From contig CALCTI010000010.1 of the NCBI GenBank assembly GCA_937894105.1, positions 1-17,207 on the forward strand: a stretch of DNA of 17,207 bases. The letters are read 5' to 3'. The notes beneath the pieces are model-generated. The model made no database searches. It had not been told where the DNA came from and saw only the letters and a program-made list of their open reading frames with translations. Numbering within the stretch: the stretch's first letter is position 1; the number at the start of each line of letters is the position of its first letter. This stretch comes from an uncultured cyanobacterium (GTDB lineage Bacteria > Cyanobacteriota > Cyanobacteriia > CACIAM-69d). Shown piece after piece: positions 1-6,663 of the stretch. Position numbers and translations under genes: made by a program.

Positions 1-460
1 ATAAGATGGGGGGCGGGGGGTGTGGGTGGATGGGGGCGCTGTCTTTCTTGCGGCGATCGCCTGGCTGGGGCCAGGCAAATTGTAGACGTGCCGAGTCCGA
101 TAAATTTTGCCAGGTGACGCGCCGCTCTTTTTGGTTTAAATCTTGGGGATCGCCCGCTATTACTGCGACTAGCTGCCCCGTTAGTCGAAACTGTTCTCGG
201 GTTTTGGGAAAATACCAGCACGCCTCTCCTCGCTGATCCCCATCGATTTGGGGAATTTTTTCGCTGCGACGGTCGGTGATGATTTTCAAGGCGTTAGGCA
301 GGTCGGGGCGATCGCTGAAACCGCGAAATACTACCGTTCGGTTAGCGGGCGCGCCATTTGCTCGCACCGTAGCTAATTGAAAATATCGGGCATAGGCGAG
401 GGAGCGATTGCGGTGGAGCGCCCGCGATAGGGGCGATCGCCAAGGAGCCAAAGAAGTCAT
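1..460 (-). CDS. PPOX-type FMN-binding protein (alr4036/Npun_F5749-like), truncated at the window edge
   Basis: An open frame reads leftward from ATG at 460-458 to the window edge without a stop (153 codons; C-terminus missing). It resembles the cyanobacterial pyridoxamine 5'-phosphate oxidase-related family typified by Npun_F5749 and alr4036. Visible blocks are APWRSPLSRALHRNRS (5-20), RTVVFRGF (41-48), TDRRSEK (62-68), CWYFPKTREQFR (81-92) and LSDSARLQFAWPQPG (120-134). By family knowledge it is a split-barrel flavoprotein that binds FMN; the physiological substrate is not established, and true PNP oxidase activity should not be assumed. The last visible residues are a proline/histidine-rich run encoded by the G-rich left edge, so the end may be divergent. 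No clear Shine-Dalgarno precedes the ATG. It diverges from the Uma2 gene over 23 bp. Not recoverable as a closed ORF because its stop lies outside the window. Confidence 0.88.
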   Translation of the reverse strand, partial: MTSLAPWRSPLSRALHRNRSLAYARYFQLATVRANGAPANRTVVFRGFSDRPDLPNALKIITDRRSEKIPQIDGDQRGEACWYFPKTREQFRLTGQLVAVIAGDPQDLNQKERRVTWQNLSDSARLQFAWPQPGDRRKKDSAPIHPHPPPPIL

Positions 461-483
461 GGTGCTTAATGTAGCCCGATGTT

Positions 484-1155
484 GTGCTTAATATGGAAAT
501 AAGTTGTGGGAATGTTCTCGTGCAAATTCAATCGACACAATTTCCTGGGGCTTCTGTTGATCCTCTGGAGCCTCTGTTGCTGGCGGTGCCACCCGCGCTC
601 AAGCTGTGCGTTACCGTTGACCAGTTTGCTGCCCTGGCGATCGCCAACCGTCACCTACATTTAGAACGAACTGCACAGGGAGAATTAACTGTGAATCCAC
701 CTACGGGCTGGGAAACCGGTCGACGAAATTGGAGTATTGCTGGTGAGTTGTATATTTGGTGGCGCAGTGCTGGAAAGCCGGGCTACGCGTTTGATTCATC
801 CACTGGCTTTATTTTGCCCAATGGTGCAATTCGATCCCCTGATGCGTCCTGGGTGAGTGGCGATCGCTGGGAATCTCGCCCTATTGATCCCGATGAAACC
901 TTCCCTCGGATTTGTCCAGATTTTGTGGTGGAGCTGCGATCCAAAAGCGATTCCCTGGCTCCGCTACAGGAAAAAATGCGTGAATATATCGCCAACGGTA
1001 CCCAACTGGGCTGGCTATTGGATCCCCAAAATCGCCGCGTTGAAATTTACCGCGCCGACAGAGACGTGGAGGCCCTTGACGGTCCCCAGGAATTATCGGG
1101 CGAAACGACCTTATCGGGATTTCGCTTAGACCTGACGCAAATTTGGACGCCGTAA
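484..1155 (+). CDS. Uma2 family (DUF820) putative restriction-like endonuclease
   Basis: A 223-residue protein of the Uma2 family, very expanded in cyanobacteria, with a PD-(D/E)XK nuclease-like fold. Family hallmarks in order: NPPTGWETGRRN (71-82), FDSSTGFILPNG (103-114), SPD with candidate metal ligand D120, CPDFVVELRS (144-153) with acidic E150, QEKMREYIANG (162-172) with candidate lysine K164, GWLLDP (176-181) and the closing LSGFRLDL. The core is complete and all expected acidic/basic positions are present, so it looks intact. The biological role of these solitary Uma2 proteins is unknown. The start is uncertain: GTG at 484 and ATG at 493 are both in frame, neither with a Shine-Dalgarno, and the conserved part begins near residue 35 (LAVPPALKLCVT). 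The stop is 14 bp from the ilvB stop on the other strand. Confidence 0.9.
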   Translation: MLNMEISCGNVLVQIQSTQFPGASVDPLEPLLLAVPPALKLCVTVDQFAALAIANRHLHLERTAQGELTVNPPTGWETGRRNWSIAGELYIWWRSAGKPGYAFDSSTGFILPNGAIRSPDASWVSGDRWESRPIDPDETFPRICPDFVVELRSKSDSLAPLQEKMREYIANGTQLGWLLDPQNRRVEIYRADRDVEALDGPQELSGETTLSGFRLDLTQIWTP

Positions 1156-1169
1156 CGCCACAGCAGCCC

Positions 1170-2942
1170 CTAAGCGCGACTAGCTATCTCGGGAATACCT
1201 AGCATTTGGCTGTTGCCCTTCCCTGGCTTCACCATGGGGTAGCAATTTTCATCCCGCTTCACCAGAATATCCATCAGCACCGGACCAGGATGCTCCATCA
1301 TTTCTTGGTAAGCGCCCGCCATATCCTCACGACGGGTTACCATCATGCCCTTCATGCCGAACGCTTCCGCTAGTTTCACAAAGTTGGGCATCCCCTTTTC
1401 CATATTGGAGGACGAATAGCGCTGCTCGTAGAAGGCCTGCTGCCACTGGCGCACCATGCCCTGCCAACCGTTGTTGATAATCACGGTTTTGACGGGTATG
1501 TCATATTGCACCAGCGTGGCCAGCTCCTGCAAGTTCATCTGGAAGCTGGCGTCTCCGGCAATACAAATCACCTCTTCTCCCGGTAGGGCCACCTGGGCCC
1601 CCATGGCAGCGGGCATTCCGTAGCCCATGGTACCAAGCCCGGCGCTGGACATCCATTGGCGGGGACCATTTTTCAGGAACTGGGCTGCCCACATTTGGTG
1701 TTGCCCCACGTCGGTGGTGTAGTAGGCGTCGGGGGCACTTTTCCACAGTTCTACGATCGCCTCTTGGGGGCTAATTTCCTCCGAATCGGTGGGGGCTACC
1801 AGCGGGTAATCCACCTTCCACTGGTCAATGCGCGATCGCCAGTCCGCCGTCGTTTGGGTGGCCGCCGGAATAGCCAGCTCTTCGATGCGGGCTAGCATTC
1901 CAGTCAGCACCTTGCCCACGTCTCCCACAATGGGCACATTGGGCACGCGATTTTTGCCCACCTCCGCCGGGTCGATATCAATATGAATCACCTTGGCTTT
2001 GGCGGCGAATTCGTCCAGTTTACCCGTCACGCGATCATCAAAGCGAGCCCCCACCGCAATCAGCAAATCACAGTCGGTCACCGCAAAATTAGCGTAGGCG
2101 GAGCCGTGCATGCCCAACATGCCCACCGATAAGGGATGACGCTCATCAAAAACCCCTTTGCCCATTAGGGTGGTGGTGACGGGAATTTGGAAGTGTTCCG
2201 CAAGCTTGGTCAGTTCCGCGTGGGCTCCAGCGGCGATTGCCCCACCTCCCACGTACAGCAACGGACTATTGCTATTGCGAATTAAATTTAGCGCCTGGGT
2301 GATTTGTCGATTATTGCCCTTCACCGTGGGCTTATAGCCTGGCAGCTTAATGGCTTCGGGCTCCACTGGCACATAGTCAAACTCTTCTTGACCCACATCC
2401 TTCGGCACATCAATCAGCACCGGACCCGGACGACCGGTGGCCGCAATATAAAACGCTTCCGCCACAATGCGCGCCATATCCTCCGGATTGCGCACCACGT
2501 AGGAATGCTTCACCACCGGTAAGGTGATGCCCCAAATATCCGTTTCCTGGAACGCATCGGTGCCAATCATCGGGCGCGGCACCTGTCCGGTAATCGCCAC
2601 CATGGGAATGGAGTCCATATGGGCAGTGGCGATGCCGGTGACCAAGTTAGTGGCTCCGGGACCCGAGGTACCAAAGCACACGCCCACTTTTCCCGTGGCG
2701 CGAGCATACCCGTCAGCGGCATGGGCAGCTCCCTGCTCGTGGCGCACCAAAATATGCTGAATTTTGCCCCGAGCTTCTGCTTTATATAGCTCGTCGTAAA
2801 TGGGTAAAATTGCGCCGCCAGGATAGCCAAAAATATGGGCAACGCCGTGGCGAACCAGGCTATCAATGAGAGCATAGCCACCAGTTTGGCGGGAAACGGT
2901 CAGTGGGGGGGAGCCAGCTTGGGGTGCAGTTCGCGATCGCAC
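1170..2942 (-). CDS. ilvB: Acetolactate synthase, large (catalytic) subunit
   Basis: A 590-residue thiamine-diphosphate enzyme. It condenses pyruvate with pyruvate or 2-oxobutyrate, the first common step of valine, leucine and isoleucine synthesis, in the cytoplasm. Motifs: FGYPGGAILPIYDE (38-51), RHEQGAAHAADGYARATG with the cofactor-activating glutamate E69, a central FAD-binding region with GARFDDRVTGK, and the ThDP/Mg motif from GDASFQMN (G463) to the closing NN (490-491). These are followed by GWQGMVRQWQ, whose W500 matches the tryptophan that contacts sulfonylurea-type inhibitors in this family. Length is normal for the anabolic type. The GTG start is chosen because GAGAGGTAG lies about 7 nt upstream in the mRNA sense. 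The regulatory subunit gene (ilvN/ilvH) is not adjacent, which is common in cyanobacteria. It converges on the Uma2 gene; no terminator is visible in the 14-bp gap. Confidence 0.97.
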   Translation of the reverse strand: MRSRTAPQAGSPPLTVSRQTGGYALIDSLVRHGVAHIFGYPGGAILPIYDELYKAEARGKIQHILVRHEQGAAHAADGYARATGKVGVCFGTSGPGATNLVTGIATAHMDSIPMVAITGQVPRPMIGTDAFQETDIWGITLPVVKHSYVVRNPEDMARIVAEAFYIAATGRPGPVLIDVPKDVGQEEFDYVPVEPEAIKLPGYKPTVKGNNRQITQALNLIRNSNSPLLYVGGGAIAAGAHAELTKLAEHFQIPVTTTLMGKGVFDERHPLSVGMLGMHGSAYANFAVTDCDLLIAVGARFDDRVTGKLDEFAAKAKVIHIDIDPAEVGKNRVPNVPIVGDVGKVLTGMLARIEELAIPAATQTTADWRSRIDQWKVDYPLVAPTDSEEISPQEAIVELWKSAPDAYYTTDVGQHQMWAAQFLKNGPRQWMSSAGLGTMGYGMPAAMGAQVALPGEEVICIAGDASFQMNLQELATLVQYDIPVKTVIINNGWQGMVRQWQQAFYEQRYSSSNMEKGMPNFVKLAEAFGMKGMMVTRREDMAGAYQEMMEHPGPVLMDILVKRDENCYPMVKPGKGNSQMLGIPEIASRA

Positions 2943-3318
2943 GGTTCTACCTCTCGGGCTTGTACAGGGTAAGGATTAAGGGTAAAAGACTAAGACTGAA
3001 ATTGTACTAAGTTCCGGTAGGGTTGGGGCGATCGCTTTTGGGACACCATTCCCGTTGGCGCAACGCCAGGTTTTAATGGGAATTAGTAGGGAAAAACTAA
3101 GGAGCTGCGTAATCTATTGCAACTTAAATAGTGTTAAACGTATCAAATTCGTAAAATCTTTAGGCTTAAATCTTCAGGCTTAAAAAGTTAAAGCTCAGTT
3201 AAGCCCCATTAAGTCAAACCCTAGTGTACCCACTGACGGAAAATCCATCTGCTCCCTAAGACCTTTTTGTGAATATTTTTCGTAAAGGGTCGCGGGAGCT
3301 CGAAGACGGTGAAATAAG
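2943..3318. other. 376-bp intergenic spacer upstream of ilvB; no gene seen
   Basis: No credible coding frame. The side next to ilvB should hold its promoter and leader. A TACAAT hexamer at 3001-3006 on the minus strand could be a -10 box, but no good -35 is visible. The middle holds a nested hairpin (listed separately) and one HIP1 site. Around 3160-3185 an AT-rich part carries two AGGCTTAAA direct repeats. A minus-strand frame running through 3195-3494 is a shadow of the pentapeptide-repeat gene. Confidence 0.6.
3048..3083 (-). promoter_or_regulatory. Nested inverted repeat in the ilvB leader region
   Basis: ATTCCC at 3048-3053 pairs with GGGAAT at 3078-3083, and inside it TGGCG (3056-3060) pairs with CGCCA (3064-3068) around a CAA loop. 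It lies about 105-140 nt upstream of the ilvB start, so it would be in the leader if transcription starts further up. There is no T-run, so it is not a simple terminator. It could equally be a dispersed palindromic repeat. Function unknown. Confidence 0.3.
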
Positions 3319-5592
3319 TTAGGAGCCGCAGCTTTGGTGGATAGCTCCCTGGGTGCAAAGGTAAGTGAGCTGTTGGGAATCGAGATTTTTGACCTGACTG
3401 AAATCGACGCCGCGCACCTGGGCGGAGGTACCGGTGGGGGCTTTTTCCACAAAGCCGCTGCTGCCGTTGGGATTGGCGGGGAACAGGGTGACATTTTGAA
3501 AGTTTGCGCCGGAAAGTTGAGCGCCCGTTAAGTCTGCTCCCGTTAAGTTGGCTCCCGTTAGGTTGGCTTCCTGAAGCCAGGCGCTTTTAAAGGTTGCCCC
3601 TTCCAAGTTGGTTTGGCTTAGGTCGATTTGGGTCAGGTCCGCTCGGTCTAACTGCGATCGCGACAAATTTGCATCGCGCCAGGTACTTTGGCGCAAATTC
3701 GCACCGGTAAAGACTGCATCCTGCCCCTGAAACCGTGTCCCTTTTACCCCTTGTAAATTGGCGTTTTGAAAATTTCCTTTGCCGAAATTGGCCCCGGTGA
3801 AGCTGGCTTGGAACAGTTGCGATCGCTCAAAAATCGCCGACACTCCCTGGGCACCGGAGAAATTAGCTCCCTCCAAATCGCCGCCGGAAAAGTCGGCGCG
3901 ATTAACCGTAGCCCGCCCCAAATTCGTCCGCCGCAGGGGCACCCCCGACAAAAATGCTCCAGTTAAATCCGCCTCGCTTAGCCCCGCCCCGCTTAAATCA
4001 GTGACCCAATCGTCATAGGTATCAAGCTGGTCGTCGTTCCCAACGTTACGAAAGCGCGATCCCCGCAGCTCTGCCCCGGTCAACAGTACGCTGCGCAAGT
4101 TGAGTCCCGATAAATCTGCCCCCCCCAATGCCAACCGAAACGGCAGCTGGGGATGGTTTGACTGGCTGAAGTCTACTTTGCTCAGATCAATTTTTTCGCT
4201 GCCGGGATCCTGATCCCCACCCGTTTCCAAACTGCGCGGCCCCAGTCGCAACAGCTTTGTTAAAGCGCGCTGGGAGGCACGAAATCGACGACGGGCGGCC
4301 AACTGCTCCGGGGTATTGTTGCCCACGCTAAGGGAGTCCAGATCAGTTTTTAAGGTGCGGTTGAGGTTGGCTAAATAGCCCAGCGCCTCGGGTCCAGCGG
4401 CACTTAAGGCCTGTTGTAGTGCCTCCACCAGCTTGGGATCCTCTTCTTGACCCAGCAAATTTACCAGCAGCACAATATCCGAGCGATCGCCCCGGATACT
4501 GCCTAGGGCCATAATGGCTCCGCGTCGTTCATCGGGCGCACTCTGGCTGTACTGCCCCACCAAATCCTTTAAAAGCTGCTGTTCCTGTTCCCGCAACGCA
4601 TAGGTTAAATTCTGCTGCTGTACATAAACCTGCGTCCCCACAAAGGTGCCCAGCACCAGCACCATGCCGCCTACCACCGCCGTAACGATCGCCGCTCCTG
4701 GATATTCCCGCATCAATAGCCATAAACCCTGGCGGTTCTCCGACGGCACTAACCTGTTTGACTGGGTCGCCGGCTGGGATGGCACAAAAGCAGGATCAGC
4801 ACTGGGGGATTCGGCCGGGGGAGGCGGTCCCCCCAGAACAGCAATAGCCTCCGTGTCATGCGCCCAGGTTCCCCCTAGGGAGTCCCGTAATCCCCTTCCC
4901 CGGCGATTGAGCAGGGCTGTGCCCCCTTCAACTACCAAAGTCAGGGCGGTCAATCCTGCCAATAGCCCCACATCGGGAAATGCACCGCCATAGCGCCAAA
5001 TGCCATAGGCGATCGCCCCAGGCACCCCCCAGCGTCCAACGCCCTCCCGCAGCAACACCCGCAAAATCCCCGGCGGTCGCCCATCCACTTGGCTAAGGCG
5101 TACCCCAAACCATCGTTTCGGCGACGTTTGACCCCGCACTGCCAATAGGTAAAACTGCGTTGCCCCCAGGGTCAACGGTCCCACTAATCCAATGGACCAC
5201 AGCAAATTGGTCAGGGGGGCAACAGTCAGGGTGCGCGACTGTTGGGGGGTTGCCAGGGCTTTGGCGGTGGAGTCTTCGGCGATCGCCAAAATCCCATTTA
5301 GCCGCACCGGTCGCCCCGTGTAGCGCTCATTGACTGCCTGCCCCACCGCCCAGGGAACAAACGTCGTGATCCCCAGCAGCCCCATTTCCACCGCCCAAGC
5401 GCCCAGTCGCCGAAGCCCCAGCGATTTACGAGGCGATCGCTGGAGCTGGGGAATTGATTGGGAATCGGGGGAGGGAGAGACGCTGACCATGACGAGGAAA
5501 AACAAGTTACCCCAGAGCGTAACAAGAGTTGCCCGACCCAGCCAACGGGTTTTCGCCCTTTGGAGCCATTTCGTTGCAATTTGCACGCCCAT
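3319..5592 (-). CDS. Membrane protein: RDD-like domain, helical segment and C-terminal pentapeptide-repeat domain
   Basis: A 757-residue multidomain protein. Residues 1-56 hold a basic start and a hydrophobic stretch (21-38). Residues 57-245 resemble an RDD-type membrane domain, with several hydrophobic segments and SPKRWFGVRLSQVDGRPPG (157-175) followed by LLREGVGRWG. A Pro/Ser-rich linker (255-285) leads to another membrane segment (298-320). Residues 330-450 form a soluble helical region with HEAT-like character (GAIMALGSIRGDRSD, PKLVEALQQAL). About residues 465-735 are pentapeptide repeats of A(D/N)LxG type (GANLTGADLTGAQLSGANF), predicted to form a right-handed quadrilateral beta-helix. 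It ends with VDFSQVKNLDSQQLTYLCTQGA, a common cap in cyanobacterial pentapeptide proteins. Role unknown; membrane anchoring of a scaffold is inference. The start is uncertain: ATG at 5592 lacks a clear Shine-Dalgarno, and an in-frame ATG at residue 35 (5490) is an alternative. Confidence 0.9.
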   Translation of the reverse strand: MGVQIATKWLQRAKTRWLGRATLVTLWGNLFFLVMVSVSPSPDSQSIPQLQRSPRKSLGLRRLGAWAVEMGLLGITTFVPWAVGQAVNERYTGRPVRLNGILAIAEDSTAKALATPQQSRTLTVAPLTNLLWSIGLVGPLTLGATQFYLLAVRGQTSPKRWFGVRLSQVDGRPPGILRVLLREGVGRWGVPGAIAYGIWRYGGAFPDVGLLAGLTALTLVVEGGTALLNRRGRGLRDSLGGTWAHDTEAIAVLGGPPPPAESPSADPAFVPSQPATQSNRLVPSENRQGLWLLMREYPGAAIVTAVVGGMVLVLGTFVGTQVYVQQQNLTYALREQEQQLLKDLVGQYSQSAPDERRGAIMALGSIRGDRSDIVLLVNLLGQEEDPKLVEALQQALSAAGPEALGYLANLNRTLKTDLDSLSVGNNTPEQLAARRRFRASQRALTKLLRLGPRSLETGGDQDPGSEKIDLSKVDFSQSNHPQLPFRLALGGADLSGLNLRSVLLTGAELRGSRFRNVGNDDQLDTYDDWVTDLSGAGLSEADLTGAFLSGVPLRRTNLGRATVNRADFSGGDLEGANFSGAQGVSAIFERSQLFQASFTGANFGKGNFQNANLQGVKGTRFQGQDAVFTGANLRQSTWRDANLSRSQLDRADLTQIDLSQTNLEGATFKSAWLQEANLTGANLTGADLTGAQLSGANFQNVTLFPANPNGSSGFVEKAPTGTSAQVRGVDFSQVKNLDSQQLTYLCTQGAIHQSCGS

Positions 5593-5648
5593 GGGTGGAC
5601 CCTAGGGGTATGCCCATAATGAGTCAGCGCGGGGGGAGGGCAACAACA

Positions 5649-5688
5649 GTGGCAAAAGGAGATCAAAAGTGGCAAAAGGAGATCAAAT
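5649..5688 (+). repeat. Perfect 20-bp tandem duplication over the start of the LRAT-domain gene
   Basis: The 20-mer beginning GTGGCAAAAGGAGATCAAA occurs twice back to back (second GTG at 5669, first at 5649; the identity also covers the A before each GTG). The second copy encodes the first residues MAKGDQ. The first copy, out of frame, places AAAGGAG (ending 5661) 7 nt before the used GTG, an ideal Shine-Dalgarno spacing. The duplication therefore seems to supply the ribosome-binding site. Confidence 0.85.
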
Positions 5689-6397
5689 CTATGTGTGGCG
5701 ATCGCTGGCAGGGCTAGAAGGGGTCTACGAACACCACGGCATTGACTGTGGCGATCGCACGGTGATCCACTATTCCAAGCGATGGGAAACGCCCACTGTC
5801 CGCCGTACCCATATCGATACATTTGTGGGGGAAACGGACCGCCCTGGGCGGGTGCGGGTGAAGCGCTACACCACCTGTTACATTCCCGAAACGGTGGTGC
5901 GGCGTGCAGAAAGCCGCCTGGGGGAACAGGAGTACAATCTGATTTTTAATAATTGCGAACACTTTGCCACCTGGTGCAAAACCGGTGTCCATCGCAGCGC
6001 CCAAATGGGTCCCCTAGCCAATCGCCTAGACGGCAGTGTGTTGGATCAGGCGCTGGGAACGGGACCCAGTTTAGGCAGCCTGCCTGGAAATAGCCCCAGT
6101 TCCGCCGACACCTTGAACCGAGCTTTGGATGATTTGGAACGCAGTTGGAATCGTCTTCAGCCCCAGTACAAAGATGCAAAGGAAGTGCTTCAGCAGTGGG
6201 ATCAGGTGGCGCGGGTGGCGGTTCAGGGAGGGCGCGATGATCTGGCTAAAGGGGCGATCGCCAAAAAACTAGCGGCGAAAAAACAGTTGCAATCCTTTGG
6301 GGATCAGTTATCTCAACTGGCAAAGCTCACTGAAAAGTTGGTGGATCGGGGACAAGCCTTAGGGATTGATCTGAAATCACGACGGTCCTACAGTTGA
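5669..6397 (+). CDS. LRAT/NC-domain protein with a PspA-like helical C-terminus
   Basis: A 242-residue protein. Residues 1-110 match the LRAT (lecithin:retinol acyltransferase-like, NlpC/P60 superfamily) domain: MAKGDQIYVWR, then YEHHGIDCGDRTVIHY with candidate catalytic histidines (H22/H23, H34), and YNLIFNNCEHFATWC with the expected nucleophile C96. Family members are thiol acyltransferases or phospholipases; the bacterial substrate is unknown. A Gly/Ser-rich linker (125-146) leads to a helical tail (147-230). There, QQWDQVARVAVQGGRDDLAKGAIAKK follows the pattern of the PspA/Vipp1 coiled coil (W-x2-RA-x-A-x2-G-x-DLA-x2-A). The GTG start is chosen because it begins the conserved MAKGDQIY block and has AAAGGAG 7 nt upstream. 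It diverges from the pentapeptide gene over 76 bp. No signal peptide is seen. Confidence 0.88.
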   Translation: MAKGDQIYVWRSLAGLEGVYEHHGIDCGDRTVIHYSKRWETPTVRRTHIDTFVGETDRPGRVRVKRYTTCYIPETVVRRAESRLGEQEYNLIFNNCEHFATWCKTGVHRSAQMGPLANRLDGSVLDQALGTGPSLGSLPGNSPSSADTLNRALDDLERSWNRLQPQYKDAKEVLQQWDQVARVAVQGGRDDLAKGAIAKKLAAKKQLQSFGDQLSQLAKLTEKLVDRGQALGIDLKSRRSYS

Positions 6398-6460
6398 GTC
6401 ACCTTAAGGCAATCGAATTAAAGCAATCAAAAGAAAAGAAAAATCAGAAATACCAAGAAC

Positions 6461-6498
6461 AATCTCCCCCCTTAATAAGGGTAGGTTAAGGGGAGATC
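6461..6498. repeat. Inverted repeat (hairpin) downstream of the LRAT-domain gene
   Basis: ATCTCCCC at 6462-6469 pairs with GGGGAGAT at 6490-6497. An inner CCTTA/TAAGG pairing lies around TTAATAAGGG. There is no T-run after it, so it is a weak terminator candidate. Its C/G-rich arms with a TTAATAAGGG core resemble dispersed palindromic repeats often found between cyanobacterial genes. Orientation cannot be assigned. Confidence 0.5.
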
Positions 6499-6546
6499 CT
6501 TACCCGAAAGGCCCTGATTCAGAATTCTGAGCTACGGCGCAATTTT

Positions 6547-6602
6547 GAATAATTCCCTTTGAATAATTCCCTTTGAATAATTCCCTTTGAATAATTCCCC
6601 CC
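6547..6602. repeat. Four tandem 14-bp repeats upstream of the GT4 gene
   Basis: GAATAATTCCCTTT is repeated perfectly three times (6547, 6561, 6575). A fourth copy at 6589-6602 ends CCCCCC instead of CCCTTT. The array ends 61 bp before the glycosyltransferase start, inside its likely promoter/leader region. Copy-number change by slippage could alter expression; this is inference. Confidence 0.9.
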
Positions 6603-6663
6603 ATTCTCCTCATTCAAGGAAGCTTCTTCCTGTTAATGACTGCTGACGTTTTTTGCCATTTTT

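Noticed and set aside
6..236. Plus-strand 76-codon frame at the left edge
   Set aside because: It is antisense to the PPOX-like gene, whose family motifs are clear on the minus strand.
3195..3494. 99-codon minus-strand frame
   Set aside because: It overlaps the end of the pentapeptide-repeat gene out of frame and is Pro/Ala-rich in the way of shadow frames.
6547..6602. CRISPR array
   Set aside because: The 14-bp units are directly contiguous with no spacers and no cas genes are nearby.
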